Below are positions 1 to 10,630 of a stretch of 64,000 nucleotides of DNA, piece after piece. Under the pieces are notes generated by a model. It made no database searches and was not told the origin of the DNA. It was given only the letters and a program-made list of their open reading frames with translations. Source of the stretch: Basipetospora chlamydospora (taxonomy: Eukaryota > Ascomycota > Sordariomycetes > Microascales); contig BCHP01000001.1 of NCBI GenBank assembly GCA_001599675.1, positions 6,561,032 through 6,625,031 on the forward strand, read 5' to 3'. Within the stretch, counting starts at the first letter, position 1. Each line of letters starts with the position of its first letter. The position numbers and the translations under genes are program-made.

Positions 1-2
1 TA

Positions 3-425
3 AGTCGTCTCCCCCGACGCTGCCCCCGTGTTAACGGTGCGCAGATTTCGAGGGGAGACGCTTCCACTCCCCGACGGGCCAAGAAGGGTCGCGACCTTGT
101 TGTTCGCCCTGTCGTTAAGGGTAGGTTCCCTGCCCCTTCTTCTTTATCTCGCCCTCCCCCCCTTCTCCCGGGGTCCTTTCTCACCCCGGAATCTAGACTC
201 CGCACCCCCCACCTCTGCTCCGCCTCGCCCCCGGCGGAGACTCTTCCCTCGGCAGAAGGGGTCGCCCCACCTTCGGCCATTGACGCGAAGCGGCCTGTCA
301 AGTCCCTCCGTTTCGCTGATCTGGACGAAGAGGTGGGCTTCTTCTGGCGGCAGCCCCCGAAGCTGGTCGGGCTGAGCACTGTGGTTCGTCGTCCGGCGGG
401 CCACTGGGCCACCGACTGCTTCTAG
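3..425 (+). CDS. Possible 3' end of a reading frame entering from the left edge (unrecognised)
   Basis: One frame is open from the third base of the window to a TAG at 423-425, giving about 140 codons with no start inside the window. The translation is basic and proline-rich at first (around KKGRDLVVRPVVKGRF). It then gives a more protein-like stretch (RFADLDEEVGFFWRQPP) and ends RRPAGHWATDCF. The last residues look like the end of a CCHC zinc knuckle (GHWA-DC), which would suit a LINE ORF1 or another nucleic-acid-binding protein, but the rest of a knuckle is not visible. Other frames over the same interval are also open because the DNA is GC-rich, so this may be chance. No function is assigned. 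Confidence 0.3.
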   Translation, partial: SRLPRRCPRVNGAQISRGDASTPRRAKKGRDLVVRPVVKGRFPAPSSLSRPPPLLPGSFLTPESRLRTPHLCSASPPAETLPSAEGVAPPSAIDAKRPVKSLRFADLDEEVGFFWRQPPKLVGLSTVVRRPAGHWATDCF

Positions 426-3002
426 GTCTGTTTGCCCCGAGGGTTTCCGCCTTATCCTATGGGAGCTGTTCCTCCATCCCCAGTCGTGTCCTCTTGTCTT
501 CCGCTTTACCTTGAACTGGCTGAGCTGGTCTCGCTGGTCTCTTTTTTTCCGTGAGAGTCGGGGACGCCTGATTCTCGTTGACGCGACGGAGGGCGGTTCT
601 CTCTTTTGCTGCCGCAGTGCTGTTACCGCATACTTGTCGGATTATTCCCGAAAATGTTCAAAAAAAAGTGAAAATTGAAAAGGGCCCCCCAAAAAAATTG
701 ATTTGATTTGCTTTTGTTTTCTGTTTGTGTTTTGTTTCTTCTTTTCTTTTGCTTTTGCGGTGGTGTTGGTGCCGGCAAGTGTGCGAAAGCCTGTTTGATT
801 TCCTCTGCTATTACCAGCCTGCGTTTGACATCCTTTCGTATATGATAGCTGGGTAATGCCGCAGTGGGCAGGGAACCCGGGTCGCTCGCGGCCTGGGGGT
901 GAAGAGGAGGAAGATCCTCTCGAGGCTGGCCTTCTCGTGGCGAGGATCGTAAGTACTCTGCGATAGTGGCATCGCGAGGAAACCGACGAGTCTCAGTCTT
1001 GTATTGTTAGGTAGCTTGGATGGCTTTTGAATTGACCTGGTCCTCTTTTTTATTTCTTAATGACTCGGCTTGATTCGTGATAGACTTGGTGCGGCTTCAG
1101 GTGATGCGCTTCCTGTTCCCTATTATGATGCTTATCCCTGGATCCAGTTTTCGTTAGGTCCGCTTTCTTGGTTGAAAACAAAAAAAAAAAAAAGTGAGAG
1201 GATTGGCTCTTGGGCCGACCTGTTTCGCGCTCTGATGTTTCTTCGACTTAGTGGTAGAGAAGAAGGGGAAATAAAGGATCTTGATGGCCCGGGAGTCTAC
1301 TGACGGCGTTCGCCGCCTGGACCGTGGTTTTTCTTGCTTTTCGAGACTTGGATTAGGAATGGACTCGGATCACAATACTCCGTAGGCTTAGGAACAGTAA
1401 CGCTCGGTACAATCTCCTTGGGCGCTGGCTGGAGGCTCGTTCCGTCGTGCTTTCCTAGCTTGAAGCCTGGGGCTCGAGCCTAGTTGGGCATAGTGCGTAT
1501 TACTGCAATTGCTTCGATTGACGGGCAGTCTCGACAGCTTCAGCCGCCTCGAAGGAGTGAAACGCAGGGCTGTCCTTTCTGTATTACGATACATGTACGA
1601 AGTACCGCACAGACAATGCTTTACCCTCTTCCTTTGTCTTGATGGGCGCGACGAGGATCATGGATGACGGAGCTACGAGTACTCCGTAACTGCGAGAAAC
1701 AAACCAGTACGGAGTACTCCGTAGGCTCGCTCGTAATTCCATACTGGTCCGGATGCAATGGGACGTTTCATTGCAAGGATTTGCAAGGATTATCTGGTTA
1801 TCCGGCAAACGATCTGGAAGCTTCAGAACCGCAAGCTATCCCGAAAAGGGACGGCGTGGCGCCTGGAACCCTGTCTTGCTGGGTCCAACGCGGTCCAACG
1901 CGAGAGCCAAGGGGCGGGTGGGTTTTCTGGTCGAACCAGAGTACGAAGGTAATATCATGTATGTATTATGTGGGACGCGGGCCATGTTTAATGTCACGGT
2001 CTCGCCGTCTGGATACGTACTTGGCATGGGAACTGAAGCATCAATTGGAACTAGGTATACGAGTATGTTGAGGATGGAGGAGAAGCCGTCGTCACGAAAC
2101 CTCTCCGTAGGTCGGGAAGACGTCGGAGTGACGAGCGCGTCAGCCCCCCTGATGGCCAACTCGCTCGGAGTAATCATCTCATACGATGGTCGACAAAGGT
2201 CCCTAGCGAAATGCGACCACGGTGATCTTCCCGTGGCCGCGGTCAAGCGAGACGAATCCCTGCAACGACCTTGGACTCTCGGACCAAAGGCTATTTCGGC
2301 CTTGTTCCGGATCTTTTCTCCCTGGACAAGCCTCCCCCCCCTCCGCCCCCTGCATCGGAACATTCAACCGGCAGCATCCCCCCACCGAACTACGAAGTAC
2401 TGTACTCAGCGGATGGCTAAAAAACAGACAAATCCTTCGTTTCCTGACAGCGATACCCACTCCTACTCCTCGGTCCTGGTCTCCGAATCTACAGACGAGA
2501 AAGGGACGCTGCCATCGCCGGAAGGATATTCCCGCCCGCATTTTCTTTGCTCCGTAGTTGTACTCACTGTACGAGGTGCGACGCTCAGCAGATTTGTTAT
2601 ACTTCTTCCAGGTCTTGAACCCCGTCAATGTCCATCTCACACCTGCCTTGAGCTTCTCTTGTGGGTTCGGGGACCTTGGCGAGTATCGGCGAGCAAACGA
2701 GACGACGCAGCGTGTCACATAGCGACCCCCACTCGTCGGCGGAGCAGACGAAGATCCTCCATTACGGAGTACAAACATGGCAAAGCGATTAAGGGGTTCC
2801 TGAATCATCCACATTGATGCTACGACAGCAAACGGGGCTCGTATATATCTTGGCGCCGCGGACGACGACAATAACCCTCTTCGATTCGCTTTGATTACGT
2901 CCGTCGACTCCCGAACGAAACCTCCGATTCAGCTTGACCCGCGCCCTGCGCATCCGACTACCGCTTCTTCTCCGCCGTCGACGGCACACACATTGAGGCA
3001 CA
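426..3002. other. Gene-free stretch upstream of the methyltransferase
   Basis: No reading frame here shows a recognisable domain or a spliceable exon set. The first part (about 640-1320) is T-rich, with an A13 run near 1182. From about 1370 to 2780 the DNA is richer in GC and carries several copies of the word TACTCCGTA/TACGGAGTA, including a perfect 16-base palindrome at 1708-1723. The last few hundred bases should hold the methyltransferase promoter. Confidence 0.6.
1708..1723. repeat. Perfect 16-base palindrome TACGGAGTACTCCGTA
   Basis: This is two inverted copies of TACGGAGT back to back. Half-sites occur many times in the spacers of the window, for example at about 1377, 1680, 2763, 4509, 11091, 12289, 27437, 37567 and 40441. 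Here they form a complete dyad. A dyad of this shape could be a dimer-binding site or a remnant of a dispersed repeat; the sequence alone does not decide. Confidence 0.6.
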
Positions 3003-3935
3003 ATGGACATCATGGAGATGTGGAGGTTAATATACCAGGAGGAACTCCCCCCAGATATAGGCCCTATTAGGGACCTCTTGGAGGACTACAGTGGCGTGAA
3101 GCCGGGCGATATCGAGCCACATTTGCATAGGATAGTGAGTATCGGCGCATGCCCCCTTTCCCCCGAGATGGCGGCCTTCTCAATCTTGCCCTTTCCTGGG
3201 AACCGACCATTTGTTTAACCGGAGTCCGCCTATTCGCAGAGAAAGCAAGCGTGGGAAGCGACGAGGTACCCCTGCATAGGTCGCTGGCGCTTCCTCTACA
3301 TCGACCCGACCACCGACCCCCGCTACCGCTTCGTCCTATCACGCCTCCTCTCCTGCCGTTCCCCCGAGCTCCTCCTCGACCTGGGCTGCTGCGTCGGGCA
3401 GGCGCTCCGCCAGCTCTCCTCGGACGGCGTCCACCCCTCACGCCTCGTCGGACTCGACATCAACCCGAACCTTATCGATATTGGCTTCGACCTCTTCTGC
3501 GACAGGGGGAGGACGCCCGCGAGCTTCATTATCGGCGATATGCTGGACCCGCAGGACGACGAGGTTGCGCGGCTGGACGGGCGGGTCACCATGGTGCACG
3601 CGTCCAACTTTTGGCATCTATTCCCGCGTTCGCGGCAGCTCGCCGCGGCGGTGAGGCTTGTTGGCTTGTTCCGCGAGGGGGATATGAGCTCAATGGTATA
3701 CGGGAGGCAGGTGGGCGTGGTGAACGCCGCGGCGCAGCAGCAGCAGCACGTCAAGGGCTCCGGGGCGTATCTGCACGACCAGAGGAGCTTCCAGCGGCTG
3801 TGGGACGAGGTGGGCGCGGCGACAGGGACGCGGTGGAGAGTCGAGATGGAGTTCTTCGGGGAGAGGCTCGCCAAGATACCCGGATTCGGGTCGGACTCGA
3901 TGGCGGCACGGTACGGCGTGTATAGAACGAATTGA
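3003..3935 (+). CDS. SAM-dependent methyltransferase of the fungal secondary-metabolism type
   Basis: There are two exons, 3003-3134 and 3240-3935, with a 105-base intron (GTGAGT donor, TTCGCAG acceptor, phase 0). They give 275 residues, the usual length for this family. The start is the first ATG. Exon 2 opens with QAWEATRYPCIGRWRFL, the characteristic lead-in to the SAM-binding fold. The glycine-rich motif I follows (LLDLGCCVGQ, about residues 81-90), then the acidic motif LVGLDIN and IIGDML. This architecture is known from class I methyltransferases in fungal meroterpenoid and polyketide clusters, which O-methylate acids or hydroxyls. The substrate cannot be told here. No other biosynthetic gene lies beside it in the window (the neighbour is Rad4). 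It may be a stand-alone copy or the right-hand edge of a cluster extending left. Confidence 0.85.
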
Positions 3936-4737
3936 CGGGGGGAAAAAATCGGGCATGGCATTGGAAAGCCAGGGGCATTGGCAAGCTTGGGGCGGTGCAT
4001 CGGCGTTCCATATTCATTTTATGTTTCTTCCTGTACCATTCCCTACTGAGGGACTATGTATTAGCGGGGTAGATATCGAGAGTTGGCCGGGGAATGCGCC
4101 TTCTTCTCAGATGATTGCGACATCTTTTGCTCTATTCCAGGATTCTTGGGACGTGGCAGACTATGATTCAAACGTAGGAGAGAGAAAGGGTGATCGGTCC
4201 TTGTGTCTCGCGGAGATGCTGTTGCGAAGATGGAGTCCCCGGGACAGAGGGACCTCCCTCTGACAATGGAGGCGACAAAGACACGGCTTATTGTGGGTTC
4301 ATTTATTATACACGGTTGTCTCAGTCACATCTACAAAACGAGTTAGCTCTCAATCTCAATGGTTGTTATCCCTTGCCAGACGCCGCCCAGCCCTTGCATC
4401 TCAGGCGGCGCCATCCAAGCCAGGAACCGTGAACCAAACATTGGTTCGATCGATCTGGGCCGCCATCTCTGGTCATGTGACACCGCGCACCTCCACTTCA
4501 AGTCCAAGTACGGAGTAAGTCGCGGTCGTGTCTAGGATCTTTCCCCGCGATTCACGCTCAGGTCGACGTCACCGACTCGCTAGTTCATCGAACCCGTCGA
4601 TGTATGCCAATCCTTCCTTGCTATCGTGATCATCAACACCTGCTATTTGGTCTCGAGTAGGCCTCGTGACACTCCGAAAGCGACACCACTTTCGGAGAGC
4701 GTTTACTTGCGAATTCATTTTAAACCACGGAACCGAA
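3936..4737. other. Spacer between the methyltransferase and RAD4
   Basis: No gene is supported. It holds the methyltransferase 3' region and the RAD4 promoter, with one TACGGAGTA word near 4509. The frame of RAD4 stays open upstream to about 4666, but there is no ATG in it before 4738. Confidence 0.6.
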
Positions 4738-7364
4738 ATGACCGGACGAAGGCGGACGACTCGGAGTACACGACGAACGACGTCCCAACCAGATGCGAGC
4801 GAGGCGCGTGCTGTTCCGCAAGATGTTTACGGCGAGATGCTAGCCGAAGCCGGTGTGGAGGCGAGCGATCGTGGTCTAGATCGGCCATTGAAGAGGCGGC
4901 GAGCCAGGCAACACTCAGCAACAGGTGGGACGGCCGATGATGTCGGTCCTGCTGGTCCAGAGCCCCAGACTGGTGGGAAAGCGCGATACAGTATTCCCGT
5001 GCCGGACGCCGAGAGCGAAGACGAAGATGAGGGGATCGAGTTCGAAGACGTGATCATCCCGAAGCCGACCCTACAGACAGTCCTCGCGTCCTCCGACGAA
5101 GATGAAGACGATGACGACGAGGACGATGAGGACGAGGACATCGAGTTCGAAGACGTCGACCTGAGTGCCGCGCCGACCGCAGACGAATCCCCGAACAAGC
5201 CCGCGCCCAAGAGCCTCGAGCTGAACCTAACAGCACAAATGGCCACGCTCACGCCGGCCGGACGACGCCGAGGTGCCAAGAGGAAGCCCCTCACCAAGGC
5301 CCAGAGGGACCTCAGGGTCCAGGTACATAAAGCGCACGTACTTTGTTTGCTGCACCATGCTGCCGCGAGAAACCGGTGGTGCGACGACGCGGAGGTCCAG
5401 GTGTGCCTGCGGCCACTGCTGACGGACAGGATGGTGGGGCTGGTCAACCCGCGGAAGAGCCTCTCGCAGTATGGCAGGACGGAGTCGCTGAAGGAGGGGC
5501 TGCGGATGGCGGGAGATATGTTCAAGATGAAGTATCAGATCACGGAAAGGGGTCTGCGGAAGGCGCTCTGGGCGGAGGACCCGGAGGACTTGAGCAGAGT
5601 ATGCGTACTCCTCGAAACCCAATACACGACAATCTACCTGCTTTATCGCAGGCTGTTTTGCACTCTACTCAATATATGTGCTAACTCGGTTGCTTGCTGC
5701 AGTACGAGCCCCCGCCCGATCTCGAGACCTGCATGGATAAATCGGACTTCCTGAACGCCGCAAGAACCCTACAGGGATCGCGAGACGTCGGGGCCCAGCT
5801 CTACTGCGCGCTGTTACGGGCTGCCGGGGTCCGCACCCGTCTTGTGTGCTCTTTGCAACCCCTGTCCCCCGGCTCAAAGGGCCCTACCTTGCCGAAACCG
5901 CGCAATGTCCGTACACCCGCGAGGAGAACTACGGGTGCACCCGAGCCGGACGTGCCAAAGACAAATTCAACACCTGACTCGGGTTCTGTGGCCACGCGCG
6001 GCATGTCCTCGCGGCGGCGCCTAGGCCTCGCGGCATCCGCCTCCCGGTACCGACAGTCCAACCCCGCCCCGCCGCGAACCCCGCAGGGCACGCCCCCTAG
6101 GCCGAGGAAGATCAAGGAATCGCCGTACCCTGTCTACTGGGTCGAGGTCCTTGACGTCGCCCACCAGAAGTGGCAGCCCGCCGACCCCCTCGCGACCAGG
6201 ACCTCCTGGCGGCCCCGCGCCCTCGAACCCCCGCTCACGGACCGCGAGAACGTCCTGTCCTACGTCGTGGCCTTTGACGAAGACGGCGCGGCGCGGGACG
6301 TGACGCAGCGCTACGCCAAGTTCTTCACGGCCAAGACGCGCCGGCACCGCGTGGAACACGCCGACCCCGAGGGCGGGCGGCGGTGGTGGCGCAGGGCCCT
6401 GAAGAGGTGGAGGCCGCGGCGGCCGCCGACGGACCTGGAGCAGATCGAGGACAACGAGCTGGCTGCCGCGGCCGCGAGGGAGCCGATCCCGCGGAACATT
6501 GCGGACTTCAAGGGCCACCCCCTGTACGTGCTTGAGAGGCACCTGCGGCGCGCCGAGGTACTCGTGCCGGGCGCGAAGGACGTGGGCACGGCGGCGGCGG
6601 GGCCCAGTCCGCCCCTCGAGAGGATCTACCTGAGGAGGGACGTGCGGGTGGCGAGGAGCAGGGATAAGTGGTACCGCATGGGGAGGGTCGTCAGGCCCAA
6701 CGAGATCCCCGCCAAGTGGCTACCGCCGCAGAAGAAAACCAGGCTGGACGATCCACGAGACGAAGACGGAGATGAGGGGCCCGCACCGGGTAGCGAGAAC
6801 GGCACGCCGCTGTTCCTACTGGACCACACGGACGAGTTCAAGCACCCGCCCGTGGTAAACGGCCGCCTGCCACGGAACAAGTTCGGCAACATCGACGTAT
6901 ATGTGCCCAGCATGGTGCCCCCCGGCGGGGCGCACGTGGACCACGAGATGGCGGCCCGCGCGGCGTACGTGCTGGGCGTGGACTACGCGCCCGCGCTGAC
7001 GGGGTTCCGGTTCAAGGGGCGGCGGGGCACGGCGGTCCTGAGCGGGGCGGTGGTGGCGGCGGAGCACGAGGAGGCCGTGCGCGCGGTGGTGAGGGGGTTC
7101 GCGGACGTGGAGGCGGAGATGGAGGAGGAGAGGCGGAGGAGGGAGTGTCTGAGGATGTGGAGGAGGCTGCTCATGGGGCTGCGGATCAGGGAGAGGATAT
7201 GGGCCGGGGTGGGTGAGGGGGCGGAGGAGGCTGCTGGGGATGGAGATCGGAAAAGTGAAGAGCTGGATGAGGCGATTGAAGAGGCTATGAGTGATGTCAG
7301 CGAAGAGTATGTCATTGAGGAGGACGATGGAGGTTATGGGGGTGGCGGATTCTTTGCTGAATAG
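4738..7364 (+). CDS. RAD4: DNA repair protein Rad4 (XPC homologue)
   Basis: Rad4/XPC recognises helix-distorting lesions and starts global-genome nucleotide excision repair in the nucleus. Exons are 4738-5598 and 5703-7364, with a 104-base intron (GTATGC donor, CTAACT branch, TGCAG acceptor, phase 0), giving 840 residues. The first in-frame ATG is 4738. Residues 1-150 are basic, then strongly acidic and probably disordered, with long Asp/Glu runs. The transglutaminase-like fold spans the intron; GSRDVGAQLYCALLRAAGV and YWVEVLDVAHQKWQPADPL (about 432) are hallmarks. The three beta-hairpin domains follow: BHD1 near 549 (FKGHPLYVLERHL), BHD2 near 595 (IYLRRDV...WYRMGRVV) and BHD3 near 670 (GRLPRNKFGNIDVYVPSMVP). 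A predicted-helical Arg/Glu-rich segment and an acidic tail end the protein. It is converging with the membrane-protein gene at 8335-10630. Confidence 0.95.
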
Positions 7365-8334
7365 GAGGCACAAGTACATCCTGTTCGAAACAACAGCCGG
7401 CCTTGCGTTTGCATTCTCGAACTGACGTATAACGGTTTTTCTTTTTTTTTCCTTTTCGCGCTCAAACAGCCTATCTGCCCTGCCAGGCACATGAAATGGA
7501 GAAAGAGGCCAGGTAAGTTGGTGGATGATGATGCGCCTCCTTGGGAAGCAGTAATCTTATACCCCCGCACGACATTGGAGAACTAGGACTCCGCTACTGT
7601 TGGTAGACAGACGCTCTGGACGTGGCGTAGCCTGCAGTTGCGAGATGCCATCACCCCAACTCTGACCACGTACGGAGTCACGGTGGAAGAACGGCTGGCC
7701 GCGCTGAACATTGGCGGAGGTATCGCCCGCCCCGTGATGGGACGAGACCTTTAGGGGCTGTGGTATTCACTTCTATTATGGAACTGCAAAGCACGGACGG
7801 GGGGATTCGGAGCAGTTACGTATGAAACTAGTATCTTTGTATATGTTCTAGTATCTAATCTAGAAGAAGGCATAGGTCTTTCCAAATTGGCCTTAACATG
7901 ACGGGCCGATGAAAAGTCCATGTAGTCGTGTAAATAACGTCGGTATTATGTCGAGTTTCGTAGCTGGCGTCGAGCTTGCTCCGATATTGGAACATACACG
8001 CATGTGCACGACGCCGCTGGCTGGGCGGGGGGTATCGAGAGTACCGTCCGGTGTTGTAGAGCAACCCGTGGTTTTGGAACCACGGCGCGGCAGGTTAGTT
8101 AAGGGCTTCGGGGGTTGTGGCCGGATATCGTACCCGCATGGGGTGTTCGCGGATCACCAGCCTTAAGCGTTAAGGCCCGCGGTGCTTTGGAGGGGATATT
8201 GGTGTGTTCCAAGTCATTCTGTAGGAACTCCCATCCTCCGGCTCCTCGACGCTAAGTGCCACAGAGAAGTCCAAGCCTATGTCTTGCCTGGAAGCTCTAG
8301 GGAGTGTCGTCGGCGCGGCAACCCTCGTCTCCTT
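7365..8334. other. Convergent 3' spacer
   Basis: This lies between the stop codons of RAD4 and the minus-strand membrane-protein gene. It should contain both 3' untranslated regions. No further coding or RNA gene is visible. Confidence 0.6.
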
Positions 8335-10630
8335 TTAAATCCAGTGCAAGGAAGGGTCCCGTATCAGTGGTATGCAGCTGAGGGTAAGGCAGACAGGGGT
8401 GAGGACGGCGAGCATAAAGAGCCTGCTCGTCGCCGTCCTACCGATCCACACCACGAGGAGGAGCTCGCAAAAGAGGCACCAGCAGGATATAAGTACGGAT
8501 ACGTGCATCCGCGTGTTCACGTAGACCCGGGTTATGGTCACGGCCAGCGTAGCCGCGACTGAGAGCGCTGCGACCCACCACACCTCCTTCTTGAGCCAGC
8601 GCGGGAGGGCCGTGCGGAAGCGGTAGTACGGCTGGGAGAGCTGAAGGGAGGGGGAGACGGAGCCGCCCCGGAGGCGGCTGCGGATCTCGCGCTTGAGCTG
8701 CCGGTCGGTCAGCGCCTTGATGTCGATGTCGGCGGCGGCGAGCTCCTTCGTTATGGCGCTCGACAGCTCGACGAGCGCGCGCCAGCCCCTGGGTACCTCG
8801 GGCGCCCCCTGCAGGGGGAGCCTGCGGTGGGCCTTGAAGCAGGTTACGAAAATGCCCAGGGACCAGATGAGGAGCATGATCAGCATGACGAGGGCCTGGA
8901 CGGAGGAGAATCCCCACCGGTAGACCTACCGTGACCCCCATGTTAGCAAACAAGTTCTGAGAAAAAAAGGAATCCCGCCTTGGCCCTGGGTCCATACGAG
9001 GAGGGCGCAGTACTCACATCGCGTACAGGGGGGCACTGGCCCTTTTCCAGCAGATACTCCACAGTGAATGTATCGTCGCTGTTGGACTTTGAGTAATAAC
9101 GACCGTTCAGTGGGTTCCGAAATGGATTCTCCCCGGTCCGCGGGTCAACCCAAGCGGAACCATAGGGCTTGAGTGCTGCTGTGGTACCGGAAAACACAGG
9201 GAAAAAGAAGCCGGATATATTTAGCGCGGGTGGCGGGAGCACTTGGTTGTCCCACTCCGTCTCTCCGTCAAACAAGCCATCGAAGCCGTACTTCTCGACA
9301 TCTAAGCGCGGGGCCCCAACACTCCCAGTCAGCCATTACCGCGAACGAGTTACACGGGGCGTTCAGCCAAGTTCGGGGTTCTGTGCAGAAACGACAGACA
9401 AGCCAGGGTGGGCTGGGAATGGGATGGGATAATGCGGGACTTACAAGCGGAAACTTGTCTCTGAAGATCGCATGCCGGGTCGCCTGGCTTTTCATAATCG
9501 CAAACCCACGTGGGCCCCCATTCCATAGTAACTCGATGGAAGATGTCGTCTGAAATAGTATCAAGCCAAGAGGGGTTAGCACTAGTATACTCCGTTTTAT
9601 ACATAGTTGGGATGGTAAGACCCTGTGGGTGAAAAAAAGGAAGGGGGGGGGGGGGGGGTTGACGTCTCTTACATTCGGCCGGAGTTACTGGACCGTATGG
9701 TACGGGGTAGTTGGCTGTCTTGTTGATCCTCCAACCATCGCGGATCACGTAGGCCAGGTTGTCCAAGTCCCCGAAGGGGATCAGATTGCCGCTATAGCCC
9801 TCGACGAAGGCGCTCGTGGCGACGGTGTAGCCCGTCATGGAGCTGGCGGCCAATGGGAAGAAGAGGATGTAGAGAATGGACCAGACGATAAAGATGGTGG
9901 CCGTGATGGGCACGGGCGCGGCTCGGCGGTAGAACCAAAAGTCACGCATCAGGCGGTAGACGGAGGTGAAGGTGGGCTCGCCGTGGAGGTAGATGATCCA
10001 GTAGGTGGCGTACGTGAGTGACGACTCGGTCATGGAGGCCACCAGGTAGTCGGCAAATACCCGCCATGATATCCACGCCAGAAGGGTCTGGCCTCCTCTA
10101 CCGACGATCTAGATGCCCACGAGATAGTAAGCAACAGGTTACAACGTGAAGGAGGAAAAAAAAGGCGGGTGTTTCTTGTTTCCACGAACCACGTCCCATG
10201 CGACGTCAATGACTTTGGCATGGGCAAAAGTAAAGGAGCCGAAGGCAATGTAAATCTCAAAGAAGCCGGCGGGTTCAAGCCAGTCGAAATGGTGAACGAA
10301 GGGCCAGTAGGGGGTGAAGGAGTTATCGGGTAGGCAGCCGGGAGCGAGCTCTAGGCGGCCCATGTCGACGCCCAGGGCGATACACACGATGGCGTAGATG
10401 TTGAGGGCAACGCAGCATATGAACAGCGCATACAGGGCGAAGCGGGCACACGCCGCAGCCCTTAGATCCCGCCATGTCTCCCGGGCAGCCTCGCGGAGCC
10501 ACCAGGCCAGCGGCCGCGGCGACTCCTTGCGTGGGTTGTGGCTCTCGAGAGCAAAGTTGAAGGTGCTGCTAGGCGAGAGGGTGAAGGTGGGACTGGACCA
10601 GCCGGATGCTATGGACTTGGTATCCTCCAT
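8335..10630 (-). CDS. Polytopic membrane protein of unknown function (five exons)
   Basis: Minus-strand exons are 10630-10190, 10108-9673, 9549-9445, 9301-9018 and 8925-8335, all joining in phase to give 618 residues. Introns have canonical GT/AG ends; introns 2-4 show GCTAAC or CTGAC branch sites. After a soluble N-terminus, a membrane segment covers about residues 63-87 (ALYALFICCVALNIYAIV). A conserved-looking block spans the first splice junction (KVIDVAWDV then IVGRGGQ). More hydrophobic helices follow (TIFIVWSILYILFFPLA). Next comes a roughly 200-residue loop containing WGPTWVCDYE and NPFRNPLNGRYY, and finally about four helices at the C-terminus. Proteins of this layout are, to my knowledge, widespread in Pezizomycotina and uncharacterised. 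No enzyme or transporter signature is visible, so no function is proposed. Intron 2 carries a 16-base C run on the sense strand. Confidence 0.85.

Noticed and set aside
1753..2817. Long open frame of about 350 codons, plus strand
   Set aside because: Composition is that of random translation, no domain is present, and overlapping frames on both strands are equally open.
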